NCBI GenBank assembly: GCA_050331815.1
Contig: JBHJGM010000009.1
Location: forward strand, 1-64,000
Direction of reading: 5' to 3'
Origin: JBHJGM01 sp050331815
Lineage (GTDB): Bacteria > Verrucomicrobiota > Verrucomicrobiia > Opitutales > JBHJGM01
DNA length: 64,000 bases
The translations under genes were made by a program, and so were the position numbers. The notes under the pieces were generated by a model that was given only the letters and a program-made list of their open reading frames with translations, had not been told where the DNA came from and did not search any database. Shown in pieces: positions 42,830 through 51,274 of this stretch. Within the stretch, counting starts at the first letter, position 1. Every line of letters starts with the position of its first letter.

Positions 42830-43055
42830 GATATCGGCGAAAAACGACGTTGAAAGTTCAAATGGTAGGATCTAATCTCGACAACTCAACCTGAAAAAGC
42901 GACTTCGTCGAAGCCTCCCACGTCGAATTTGCAGGCCTTCCTTCCTGAACTTTTTTCCTGTCGTGCAACGGTTTTGTGAATCGCCCTCTTTTACATTGGC
43001 TTCTCTCGGGTGAGGTTCTAATTCGACCTCCCTTTTTCATTGGTCCCCATCGCGT
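42830..43055. other. Intergenic region between tRNA-Leu and the Gly/Arg-rich gene
   Basis: A divergent spacer of about 226 bases with pyrimidine-rich stretches just before the next start (CCTCCCTTTTTCATTGG). It should hold promoters for both the tRNA and the gene at 43056; I cannot place them with confidence. No purine-rich ribosome site precedes the ATG at 43056. Confidence 0.35.
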
Positions 43056-45473
43056 ATGTCCGGCACCAGCGGCGACAATCCGTCCGACGCACTCAATCAG
43101 GGCATAGACCTGAGTGAGCTGCAAAACCTGCAATTCGGTCCGGACTGGACCGAAGACAGTACTTCGCGCGATCACAGTCGCGCCACGGGCCGTGACGAAC
43201 GTCGTCCCGGGGGCGGTTCTCGTGGCGGCGGTCCCGCCCGCAAAGATCGGCGCTCTGGCGGACGCCCCGAAAGACGCGCGCCCAGCAACCGCGGCGGCGG
43301 CGGGGATCGAACGGGAGCCGGCGGCTCGCCTCAAGGTGGCCAACGCGGACGCGGCGGCCCGCGCGGTGAACGCGACTCGGGTGCTCGTGGTGAGCGGCGG
43401 GGCGGACGTTCGCAGGGCCGTGGTCAATTCCAACCGCCCTTTCAGCCGACCGTCGACGTCCTGTTTTACCCGGAAGACATTCCTTTCCGCGCGCTGACCA
43501 AGGCCCTGCGTGCCTCCATGCGTACGTATGAGTTGTTCGAAATCGCCCGGCTTATTCTGGACAAGCCCGATCGTTTTGTCGTGGTGGTGAAGCAAAAAGG
43601 CGCCTCCAAACATCGGAAAGACGACGACGAAAGCTCCAAGGAACCCAAGGAGATGGAACCGGATGCCGAGGGCGGTTTTGTAATTACCCTGCCCGATGGC
43701 GTGCCCTTTGAAAACGAAGACGCCGCGCTGAGTCACGTGCTCAAGCACCAGCTCGAGCAGTTTTTCCGGACCGAAGAGGTCGAGGTGGAGCCGCCCAAGG
43801 GCTCATTCCAGTTTGTGAACCGCTGCTCGATCACCGGTGTATTGCTGGGCCCGCCCAATTATCACCGCTACCAGGCGATTGTGCAGGCGCATCACGCCGA
43901 GCGGCTCGCGCACATGCCCTTCGAGCGTTTCCAGTCCAAGATTGAGCAGGTGCGCGAACAGGAAGTCATCGACCAGTGGATGCAACAGATGACCAAAGCC
44001 ACGCGCTACATCCTCAAGGAGCCCGGCGAAAACGATCCGCCCTTTTTTGAGTCTGCCGAAAGCGCAAAGCACTTCCTGGCTTCGCAACGCCGGGCCAAAA
44101 TCCTGCGCAAGGTTGAATCGCCGCGCATGTCGGGCAAGCAGATTGAGCACATGCCCGAGACGGACCTGCGCCGCTCGATTGAAACCGTGCTCGAACAGCA
44201 GCACCGCTTTCCGCTGGACACCGCCAACAACCTGCGCGGGCGCCTGCGCCGCATGCGTTTCAACATTTATAAGCGTGGCTCAAAGGGAGTTTCGTACGTC
44301 TCGGCCATCAAGCGGAAGTTCCGCGACGAGAAGACGCGCTTCTCCGAATCGATCGAGGGTTTGATCCAGTTTCTCGAGGCCCACCCGAACATTTCGATCA
44401 CCGAGCTTCCCGAGAAGTACCTCGGCCTGGACCTTGAAGCGTTGCGCCAGCCGCTTGAGGAAACGCCACCGGCGGCACCCGCCGATACTCAGGCTCCGGC
44501 GGTCGCAGCGGAAACCGCTCCCCCAGCTCAGGAAACGGCGACTCCAACTGAGGCCGCAGCCTCAGCCACCGATGCTGAAACGACCGTCAGCGCGGAAAAG
44601 CCGGATACGGTCGAAGCTCCCGCCGCTGCTTTGGAATCAGAACCGGCTATCCCTGCGCAAGCCGATGCACCGGTTGAAGCCGTTGTCGCTGAAACGTCCG
44701 TAAACGAGGAAGCCCAGGCACCTGCGGCTCCCGAAGCCGTTGCCGCCGATAAGACCGATACATCTGCGGAAGCCTCGCCCGCGGACGCCGAATCTGTACC
44801 GGCTGAAGCTCCGGTTGACGAGTCTGCCAAAGCTTCTGCGCCCGAGCCCGCCGCTTCCTCGGACCAAGTCGAACAAAAAGCAGCAGCCGCGGCCCCGCCG
44901 GCCAAGCCGCAGGACGAGTTTCCTCGGGCCACACCTGAGCAGAAAGCCAAGCTGCGTCAGATGTCCAGCGATCTGCGTTGGCTGGTAGCCGAAGGCTATG
45001 TGACGGAATTTGGCGACGGCACTCTGTTCGCCCCACCCGCAGTTTCCACGCCGGCGCCCAAGCCCAAAGAGCCGAAGCCTGCGCCCGAGCCCGCAACAGG
45101 CAGTGCCGCCACGCAAGCCGCTGCGCCGCCCGTGGCCGAGGTGGCTCACGATACGCCCGTGTCGGAGGCTGCACCGCCCGCTCAGGCAGCGGAAACGCCT
45201 GCCGCCTCAGGCGAGGAGACGGTTGTCCCGGCACCACCTCCCCAACCAGAGTCGTCGGTGTCTGCAACAACAATGGAGACGACCGCGACGCCTTCGCAGC
45301 CGCCGCCTGTTGAAACCGCGCCCGGGCTGGATCCAGCCACGACGTCCGCAGCTGAAACACCCTCGAGCGACGGCGATACAACCGTCGAAAAAGAACCGGA
45401 ACATCCTGAGGCCGACGCTGTTCCCGCCGCGTCCGCCAGCGAGGTTACCAGCAGCGAAGACAAGCCGAACTGA
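43056..45473 (+). CDS. Gly/Arg-rich, Pro/Ala-rich multidomain hypothetical protein
   Basis: An 805-residue protein with clear segments: an acidic start (1-40); a basic low-complexity region of Gly and Arg with RGG-type repeats (about 41-124); a folded region (about 131-465) including YPEDIPFRALTKALRASM and LILDKPDRFVVVVKQ; a long Ala/Pro/Glu-rich linker (about 466-615); a short conserved-looking segment PEQKAKLRQMSSDLRWLVAE followed by GYVTEFGDGTLFAPP (about 622-658), which could be a winged-helix-like module; and another Ala/Pro/Glu-rich tail. RGG boxes usually bind RNA. I do not recognise the folded domain; an RNA- or ribosome-related role is inference. It lies alone between tRNA-Leu and convergent tsaE. 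Confidence 0.8.
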   Translation: MSGTSGDNPSDALNQGIDLSELQNLQFGPDWTEDSTSRDHSRATGRDERRPGGGSRGGGPARKDRRSGGRPERRAPSNRGGGGDRTGAGGSPQGGQRGRGGPRGERDSGARGERRGGRSQGRGQFQPPFQPTVDVLFYPEDIPFRALTKALRASMRTYELFEIARLILDKPDRFVVVVKQKGASKHRKDDDESSKEPKEMEPDAEGGFVITLPDGVPFENEDAALSHVLKHQLEQFFRTEEVEVEPPKGSFQFVNRCSITGVLLGPPNYHRYQAIVQAHHAERLAHMPFERFQSKIEQVREQEVIDQWMQQMTKATRYILKEPGENDPPFFESAESAKHFLASQRRAKILRKVESPRMSGKQIEHMPETDLRRSIETVLEQQHRFPLDTANNLRGRLRRMRFNIYKRGSKGVSYVSAIKRKFRDEKTRFSESIEGLIQFLEAHPNISITELPEKYLGLDLEALRQPLEETPPAAPADTQAPAVAAETAPPAQETATPTEAAASATDAETTVSAEKPDTVEAPAAALESEPAIPAQADAPVEAVVAETSVNEEAQAPAAPEAVAADKTDTSAEASPADAESVPAEAPVDESAKASAPEPAASSDQVEQKAAAAAPPAKPQDEFPRATPEQKAKLRQMSSDLRWLVAEGYVTEFGDGTLFAPPAVSTPAPKPKEPKPAPEPATGSAATQAAAPPVAEVAHDTPVSEAAPPAQAAETPAASGEETVVPAPPPQPESSVSATTMETTATPSQPPPVETAPGLDPATTSAAETPSSDGDTTVEKEPEHPEADAVPAASASEVTSSEDKPN

Positions 45474-45481
45474 CCGCGGGC

Positions 45482-45928
45482 TCAGCCTGCCGTCAGTTGA
45501 ATTTCGCGCCGATTTTCCGATACCGCAGACAGCCGCAGCCAATAGTGCTTCGGGGGTAGCCAGGGCCGCACGTTTTCCGGCCATTCAATCGCGAGCACGG
45601 TCTGCGCATCCATCCAGTCCTCGAGTCCTAGGTCATCCATCTGCGTTGGAGCACTCAGTCGATAGGCGTCAACGTGGAGCAGTCGACGCGGACCGTTGTA
45701 TATCTGAAACAGATTAAATGTGGGACTCGTCACCGGTGTCTCGCAACCCAACCCGCGCGCCAGCCCGCGCACGAAGCAGGTCTTTCCAGCGCCGAGTGGT
45801 CCTTCCAGGCAAATAATCGCCTGACCGGCCAGCGCAACGGCGAGATCTGCGCCGATGTTTTCGGTTTGCTCTGGCGAATCCGTTTGCACGCCTTGGCGAA
45901 GCTGCTCCAGCAATTCGGCCGGGCTCAT
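45482..45928 (-). CDS. tsaE: tRNA threonylcarbamoyladenosine biosynthesis ATPase TsaE
   Basis: TsaE is the ATPase that works with TsaB and TsaD in making the t6A modification of tRNAs decoding ANN codons. From the ATG at 45928 the product is 148 residues with LEGPLGAGKTCFVRGLARGL (Walker A), SPTFNLFQIYNG, and HVDAYRLSAP, the family hallmarks. Its start overlaps the thiL stop by four bases, so it is the last gene of the pyrR operon. Confidence 0.94.
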   Translation of the reverse strand: MSPAELLEQLRQGVQTDSPEQTENIGADLAVALAGQAIICLEGPLGAGKTCFVRGLARGLGCETPVTSPTFNLFQIYNGPRRLLHVDAYRLSAPTQMDDLGLEDWMDAQTVLAIEWPENVRPWLPPKHYWLRLSAVSENRREIQLTAG

Positions 45929-46902
45929 CGGTGCTCCCAGCCTCCGGCAAACGGCAGGGGTTTGCCTTGTGCATCGAGGAGCGCGGCCTGCGTTTGGTCG
46001 CGCGAGACGACCGTTCCGATGCACGTGAGTTCGGTGTCAAACTCGCCACGCCAGGCCTGAGCAAAACGACTGGCGTCCGCCTGTCCGTCGCTGACAAAGG
46101 CCAGCTCGTAGTCTTCGCCATCGGTAAAGGCATGCTCCAGAGGTGACTTGCCCGATTTGCTTGCAGACGCGCGCGCAGCCTCGCTGAGTGGAATCGCATT
46201 CAGGTCGAGCCTGGCCGCGGCTTCGGTCCCGATCAACTTGGGGAGGTCGCTGGCGAGACCATCGGAAAGATCGATGGCACTTGTGATGCAGCGCTGCCGC
46301 GCCAGCCACTGGCCCTCGGCCAGACGTGGCATAAAGTTCAGGTGCGCGCCTCGCAGACTCCCGCCAAGCCTGCCGCTTACCCAAAGAACATCCCCCGTCC
46401 GCGCGAGGCCCCGGGGCAAAGGCCGCTCGGCCCAGCCCGAAAGAAAGAGCGAGGCCGCGAAGGTGCCAGGCGGCGCGCCTGAAACATCGCCCCCGGCCAG
46501 CGTCACGGAAAAACGGATACAGTCCGCGCGCATGCCGGCAAAAAACGCCTGTAACCACTTCATGGATACGCCGCTGCCGAGAAAAAGCGTGAGCAGCGCC
46601 GTTTCGGGCGTCGCGCCCATGGCGGCAAAGTCGCTGAGGTTGCGCCGCAGGAGCTTGCCAGCGGTGGCTTCGGCAGGAGCCGAGTCGTCGAAGTGCAGGC
46701 CATAAACCAGGGAATCCGCCGCCTGGACCGCGCAAAAACCTTCGGGTATTAAAGATTTGAATACGGCCGCATCGTCGCTTCGGCCAAACGGTTGCAACAG
46801 CTGCGGGTCCGCGCCCAGCCAGTCGTCGAGCGCCGCCAGCAGGCGCCCTTCACCAAAGGTAGCAAAGGCGTCAGCCGGGTTGCTGGTCAGCGGTGAGGGC
46901 AT
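45925..46902 (-). CDS. thiL: Thiamine-monophosphate kinase
   Basis: ThiL phosphorylates thiamine monophosphate to the active diphosphate. The 325-residue protein has the AIR-synthase-like fold: DDAAVFKSL near the start, DSLVYGLHFDDS, NLSDFAAMGATPETALLTL (metal-binding), GGDVSGAPPG and SAIDLSDGLASDLPKL, all typical. It begins two bases before the CPBP protease stop and overlaps tsaE, within the long pyrR operon. Confidence 0.94.
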   Translation of the reverse strand: MPSPLTSNPADAFATFGEGRLLAALDDWLGADPQLLQPFGRSDDAAVFKSLIPEGFCAVQAADSLVYGLHFDDSAPAEATAGKLLRRNLSDFAAMGATPETALLTLFLGSGVSMKWLQAFFAGMRADCIRFSVTLAGGDVSGAPPGTFAASLFLSGWAERPLPRGLARTGDVLWVSGRLGGSLRGAHLNFMPRLAEGQWLARQRCITSAIDLSDGLASDLPKLIGTEAAARLDLNAIPLSEAARASASKSGKSPLEHAFTDGEDYELAFVSDGQADASRFAQAWRGEFDTELTCIGTVVSRDQTQAALLDAQGKPLPFAGGWEHR

Positions 46903-46903
46903 C

Positions 46904-47710
46904 TCATTCGAGGGGCAGCCAGATTGAAAGGACGGTCATCGCGTTGAAGAGCCCGTGCATCACAATGGGGACCAGCAGTCGGCCGGTCTTTTGGTACGCG
47001 CGGGCAAAGAGGTAGCCTAGAACAGTCAGCGGCACAATCGCGATGGGGTGCAGGTGCATCAGCCCAAAGAGCAGTCCGCTCAGCCACGCGGCCATGTTCG
47101 GGGAGAGGTACTTGATCAAAAACCGGAAGACCCCGTGACGAAAAATCAGCTCCTCGGCGATCGGTGCCAGCCCGACCGCGCCCAGGCCCAGCAAAAACAT
47201 CGCCAACGCGGATTCGGTCGTGGCCAGGGTGGTGACGATTTCCTGTATCGGTGCGGCTTGGGGATAGGCCGACTGCAGGAAAACGTACCAGGCTTGCTGC
47301 ACCAAAAACACAAGCGGCAGGGCCGCGAACAAAAAGAAGACGCCCAGCCCAAAGCCACGCAACAGCGGCAGCGCGGGTTTCCAGTCGAGTAGTTCGTCGC
47401 GCTTGCCTTTGAGCACCGTGAAAAAGACCAGTGCGGTCAGCAGCCAGGCCCCTTGTGTCGCTACCACGACCAGACCCGTTCGCAGGTCATCGGCGTAGGC
47501 GAGTCGCTCGGCCAGCCCCGCCGCCAGTATGCTCACCATAGTGGCCGAAAACAGCACCACCCAGATAAAGACGATGAACTCCGCTATGGAGATGCGCCAG
47601 GGGGCCGGAGCGGGTCCGGCCGAGCGCCCCCAAAAGAGCAACCCGTCCAGTAGCAGGCACGCCAGACTGACGGCCAGGATTCCCCCCGAGATTAGATATT
47701 CCGGCGACAC
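46904..47710 (-). CDS. CPBP-family intramembrane metalloprotease
   Basis: The 268-residue protein has about seven transmembrane helices and the CPBP (CaaX prenyl protease/abortive-infection-like) motifs: EELIFRHGVFRFL (EExxxR) near 190-202, then LSGLLFGLMHLHP with the metal-ligand His, and HGLFNAMTVL. Family members process prenylated or small peptides. In this operon its substrate is unknown. It follows pyrC by 15 bases and precedes thiL by one base. Confidence 0.9.
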   Translation of the reverse strand: MSPEYLISGGILAVSLACLLLDGLLFWGRSAGPAPAPWRISIAEFIVFIWVVLFSATMVSILAAGLAERLAYADDLRTGLVVVATQGAWLLTALVFFTVLKGKRDELLDWKPALPLLRGFGLGVFFLFAALPLVFLVQQAWYVFLQSAYPQAAPIQEIVTTLATTESALAMFLLGLGAVGLAPIAEELIFRHGVFRFLIKYLSPNMAAWLSGLLFGLMHLHPIAIVPLTVLGYLFARAYQKTGRLLVPIVMHGLFNAMTVLSIWLPLE

Positions 47711-47725
47711 ACTACCAGGCGACCC

Positions 47726-49033
47726 CTAGATAGCGGTTGAAACCGCGGCCTCGTGCACCAGCCGACCGCCCACAAAGGTGTAGCGGATTTCGCCGTGCAG
47801 CGCACGGTGGTTCCAGGGCGAGTTGAAGGAGCGGCTGTGCGTGCGCGCGGGTTCGAAGACAAAGCTGCTTTTGGGGTCGAAAACGACCACGTCAGCCGGA
47901 CTGCCGGGCTTGAGCGAACCCGCCTCCAGATGCAGCAGCTTGGCCGGAGCGGTGCTCAGCCGCTCAATCAAAAACGGCAGGCCGACCTTGCCCGAGTTGA
48001 CCAGTGTTTCCAGGCACACGGGCAGGGCCGTTTCTAGCCCGGTGATCCCGAAGGGCGCGTAGTCGAACTCGACATCTTTTTCGTCGGGCGTGTGCGGGGC
48101 GTGGTCGGTGGCGATGATGTCGAGCGTGCCGTCGACCAGTCCCTCGATCAGCGCCTGGCGATCAGACTCGGCCCGCAGCGGTGGGTTCATCTTGAAGTTT
48201 GTATTGTATTCACGGATACATTCGTCCGTAAGCGAGAGGTGGTGCGGGGTGGCTTCGGCGGTCACGCGGATGCCCCGCTGCTTGGCGCGGCGGATGATGT
48301 CCACCGAATACGCCGAGCTGACGTGCTGCATATGAATGTGCGCGCCAGTGTGCGAAGACAGGATGATGTTGCGGGCCACGATGATATCCTCCGCCGGCGA
48401 GGGCCAGCCCCGCAGCCCCAACTTGAGGGACCACATCCCCTCGTGCACGACTGAGCCGGCGGTCATCGACATATCCTGGCAGTGGTCCATGACCGGCAGA
48501 TCGAACATCTTCGCGTACTCGACCGCGCGGCGCATCAACTCGCTGTTTTGGATGCAATCGCCGTCGTCGGTGATGGCAACCACCCCCGCCCGCTTCAGCG
48601 AACCGATGGGGGCCAGGCGCTCACCCTTGCGACCGACCGTGATGCAGCCGGTAGTGTGTACACGGACGCAGGCCTTGCTCGCGATGACGTTGTGAATGTA
48701 CTCGATGGTGCCGGCGTTGTCGCAAGGCGGGCTGGTGTTGGGCATGCAAACCACGGTGGTAAAACCGCCCGCCGCGGCTGCGCGAGTGCCGGTTTCGATG
48801 GTCTCCTTGTGCGTCTGGCCGGGTTCGCGAAAGTGCACGTGAATGTCGACCAGCCCCGGGCAGACCACCAGGCCGTTTGCGTCGATCCGCCGGGCGTGCT
48901 TGCGCTGGTCCGCGTCGAGCCCTTCGACGATACGGCCGTCCACGGCAAACACATCGCCGGGGCCGTCGCGTTGAGCAGACGGGTCGATGACCTGCCCACC
49001 TTCAATCCACAGCGGTGCCTTGTCCAGAATCAC
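47726..49033 (-). CDS. pyrC: Dihydroorotase (class I type)
   Basis: PyrC closes carbamoyl-aspartate to dihydroorotate in pyrimidine synthesis. The 435-residue protein has VDIHVHFREPGQTHKETIET (metal His pair and Arg), GGFTTVVCMPNTSPPCD, HIHMQHVSS, TAEATPHHLSLTDE and IATDHAPHTPDEK with the catalytic Asp. These match the class I, PyrC/AllB-like dihydroorotases. It starts inside the end of pyrB (four-base overlap), consistent with coupled translation. Confidence 0.96.
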   Translation of the reverse strand: MILDKAPLWIEGGQVIDPSAQRDGPGDVFAVDGRIVEGLDADQRKHARRIDANGLVVCPGLVDIHVHFREPGQTHKETIETGTRAAAAGGFTTVVCMPNTSPPCDNAGTIEYIHNVIASKACVRVHTTGCITVGRKGERLAPIGSLKRAGVVAITDDGDCIQNSELMRRAVEYAKMFDLPVMDHCQDMSMTAGSVVHEGMWSLKLGLRGWPSPAEDIIVARNIILSSHTGAHIHMQHVSSAYSVDIIRRAKQRGIRVTAEATPHHLSLTDECIREYNTNFKMNPPLRAESDRQALIEGLVDGTLDIIATDHAPHTPDEKDVEFDYAPFGITGLETALPVCLETLVNSGKVGLPFLIERLSTAPAKLLHLEAGSLKPGSPADVVVFDPKSSFVFEPARTHSRSFNSPWNHRALHGEIRYTFVGGRLVHEAAVSTAI

Positions 49034-50013
49034 GCGAGGCCTCCTTTGCGGTACTTGGGACTGGCCGCGGCGCAGAGGTAAAGCACCGCCATGCGCACGG
49101 CGATGCCGTTGGTGACCTGCTCCAAAATCACCGAGCGCGGTGAATCCGCCAATGCCGAATCAAGTTCGACACCTCGATTGATGGGCCCCGGGTGCATGAT
49201 GAGGGCCTCGGGCTTGAGCCACTCCAGGCGTGCCTGATTGAGCCCGAACATGCTGGTGTACTCGCCCAGCGAGGGGAAATGTGTGGAGGTCTGGCGCTCG
49301 TGCTGTATCCGTAAAAGCATGACAGCGTCGGCGTCCTCCAGCGCGCTGCGCAAGTTATGGCAGACCCGCACGCCCAGCTGTGAAAAATTCTCCGGCACCA
49401 GTGTTGAGGGCCCGGCTACGGTCACCTCAGCCCCCAGCTTGGTCAGGGCCCAGATGTTCGAGCGTGCTACCCGGCTGAAGAGGATGTCGCCAAGGATGGT
49501 GATCTTGCGCCCGGTCAGGTCCTCGCCAAAACGCTCGCGCAGCGTGAAGGTGTCGAGCAGGGCCTGGGTGGGATGCTCGTGCGCGCCGTCGCCGGCGTTG
49601 ATGACCGGAATGTCCATCTGGCGGCTCAGGTAGAGTGCCGAACCGGCCGCGGAGTGCCGCATCACGATCATGTCGGCGTTGAGGGCCTGGAGGTTCATCG
49701 CGGTATCGCGCAGGGTCTCGCCCTTGGTCAGGCTGCTGGCATCGCCCGAGATCGTCACCACGTCGGCGCTGAGGCGGGTGGCTGCGATGTCGAAGGCGAT
49801 CCGCGTGCGCGTGCTGGCCTCCATGAATAGGTTCACGATGGTCAGCCCCCGCAGCGAGGGCAGCTTCTTTTGCGAACGATCCAGGGTCGCCTTGAAATTG
49901 CGAGCCGTCGCAAAAATGATCTCCAACTCTTCGCGGGAAAGCTCCTCGATGGACACCAGATCCTTGCGGTGCCAGACGGCGGTTTCTGGCTGAGTGGCGG
50001 CAGATGTGCTCAT
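49030..50013 (-). CDS. pyrB: Aspartate carbamoyltransferase catalytic subunit
   Basis: PyrB condenses carbamoyl phosphate and aspartate. The 327-residue protein has FMEASTRTRIAFDIAATRL (carbamoyl-phosphate STRTR loop), SSLTKGETLRDTAMNLQ with active-site Lys, MRHSAAGSALYL, DGAHEHPTQALLDTFTL and HPGPINRGVELDS. All catalytic residues are visible. It overlaps pyrR and pyrC by four bases on either side. No pyrI regulatory subunit is present here. Confidence 0.97.
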   Translation of the reverse strand: MSTSAATQPETAVWHRKDLVSIEELSREELEIIFATARNFKATLDRSQKKLPSLRGLTIVNLFMEASTRTRIAFDIAATRLSADVVTISGDASSLTKGETLRDTAMNLQALNADMIVMRHSAAGSALYLSRQMDIPVINAGDGAHEHPTQALLDTFTLRERFGEDLTGRKITILGDILFSRVARSNIWALTKLGAEVTVAGPSTLVPENFSQLGVRVCHNLRSALEDADAVMLLRIQHERQTSTHFPSLGEYTSMFGLNQARLEWLKPEALIMHPGPINRGVELDSALADSPRSVILEQVTNGIAVRMAVLYLCAAASPKYRKGGLA

Positions 50014-50552
50014 GCGGGGCGGCGTTCGATGTAGGAGTCTTGCGGGCGCTCCTGGTTCAGGTGCACCTCGATGTTGTCGCTGACGGGAACATCCTGGCGC
50101 ATCGCGATGAAATCCGGTTGGACCGGCAGACGCCGACCGCCACGGTCCACCAGAACCACCAGCACCAAACGTTCCGGGCGGCCCTGATCGAAGACCTCGT
50201 TGATGCCCGCGCGCGCGGACCGCCCGCTGAAGATCACGTCGTCGGCCAGCAGAATGGTCGCCTCCTCCACATCGAAGGGCAAATCTGTCGGGTTGGTCGC
50301 GGGCGGGATGGGACGCTGGCCGATGTCGTCGCGATGAAAGGCGATGTTGACCGTGCCGTAGGGAATCTCACGGTCCAGGGCCTGGGAGAGTCCGCCGGCC
50401 AACATCTGCCCAAAGGGAATACCGCCATCGGCGATCCCGGCCACGGCGAGCAGGCGCGCCTGGCCAAAGGTTTCGGCCAGCACCCGCACCAGGCGATCGA
50501 TCTCCTCCTTGATCACGGACCCATCGGTCCGCTGCACCTCATCTGTCACCAC
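50010..50552 (-). CDS. pyrR: Pyrimidine operon regulator / uracil phosphoribosyltransferase PyrR
   Basis: PyrR binds pyr mRNA leaders and attenuates transcription in Gram-positive bacteria and also has uracil phosphoribosyltransferase activity. This 180-residue protein has VAGIADGGIPFG, the PRPP-binding ILLADDVIFSGRSARAGIN (about 103-121) and VLVVLVDRGGRRLP. It is the first gene of the operon pyrR-pyrB-pyrC-CPBP-thiL-tsaE. I see no PyrR-binding loop or attenuator in the 91 bases upstream, so its regulatory mode is unclear. The start is a GTG. Confidence 0.93.
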   Translation of the reverse strand: MVTDEVQRTDGSVIKEEIDRLVRVLAETFGQARLLAVAGIADGGIPFGQMLAGGLSQALDREIPYGTVNIAFHRDDIGQRPIPPATNPTDLPFDVEEATILLADDVIFSGRSARAGINEVFDQGRPERLVLVVLVDRGGRRLPVQPDFIAMRQDVPVSDNIEVHLNQERPQDSYIERRPA

Positions 50553-50643
50553 AGCGCAGGAGCCTGCGAAAGCTGACGCCCCAAATCAACCGCAATTCGA
50601 GTTTGAGGGCGCAGATCCGCCCAGAGGTGATAGTTTAAGGTAT

Positions 50644-51105
50644 ATGCAAGCAATTATAGCCTCATCCAAATATTGGCTGGTCGGAGGACTGTTTGTCCTC
50701 CTCATGGCTGGCTGCAAAACCGTCGATAACCGCATCGAGAAAAACCAGGCGTACTTCGACAATCTGCCTGTGGAAACCCGGCAGCTGATCCGCAACGAGC
50801 AGGTGGACCTCGGCTTTACCATGCGCGATGTGCGTATCGCCCTGGGCAATCCCGACCAGGCCTTCACCGAACAGGGCGAAGACGGCGACCAGGTCCTTTG
50901 GGTGTACACCCGCAGCATCCCGGTCACGGTGGTGGACCCCTTCTTTACGCGTTCGCGGGTAAAGTTTAGCCGCTTTGGCTCTTTCCGCTACGTAGGCCGA
51001 CCGATTCGCACCATCCCGACGACCGTTGAGGAATTCCAGTTGGCGGTTTCCTTCCGGGACGGCCAGGCACGCTCAATCCTGCGTCCGGACTCCAAAAAAG
51101 GCTGA
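50644..51105 (+). CDS. Outer-membrane-type lipoprotein, SmpA/OmlA-like
   Basis: From the ATG at 50644 the product has 153 residues with a lipoprotein signal, FVLLMAGC (Cys24). The mature part (VDLGFTMRDVRIALGNPDQA, then WVYTRSIPVTVV) resembles the SmpA/OmlA/BamE-like fold, two helices followed by strands. I infer an outer-membrane lipoprotein; a direct Bam role is not shown. It is divergent from pyrR. Confidence 0.75.
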   Translation: MQAIIASSKYWLVGGLFVLLMAGCKTVDNRIEKNQAYFDNLPVETRQLIRNEQVDLGFTMRDVRIALGNPDQAFTEQGEDGDQVLWVYTRSIPVTVVDPFFTRSRVKFSRFGSFRYVGRPIRTIPTTVEEFQLAVSFRDGQARSILRPDSKKG

Positions 51106-51274
51106 CTCGATCAGCCGGCCTGGTCCAGTCGCTGGATTCGTATCCGCAGGCAACCAAGTATCTGTTTGCAGGTGACCCTGCAGGCGGAATTTGTTGTGGC
51201 GCTAGCCGGTTAGGCCTGTCCAAACGCGGCTAGGATTGACCCCTGCCCGCGACATCGGCAAAACCCACAAGCGG

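Noticed and set aside
42858..43748. Reverse-strand frame overlapping the Gly/Arg-rich gene start
   Set aside because: Its Ala/Thr-rich translation is the complement of the Gly/Arg-rich repeats, and it would be antisense to a much longer frame.
50553..50643. PyrR-dependent attenuator upstream of pyrR
   Set aside because: The short leader shows no anti-terminator/terminator pair or PyrR-binding loop sequence.
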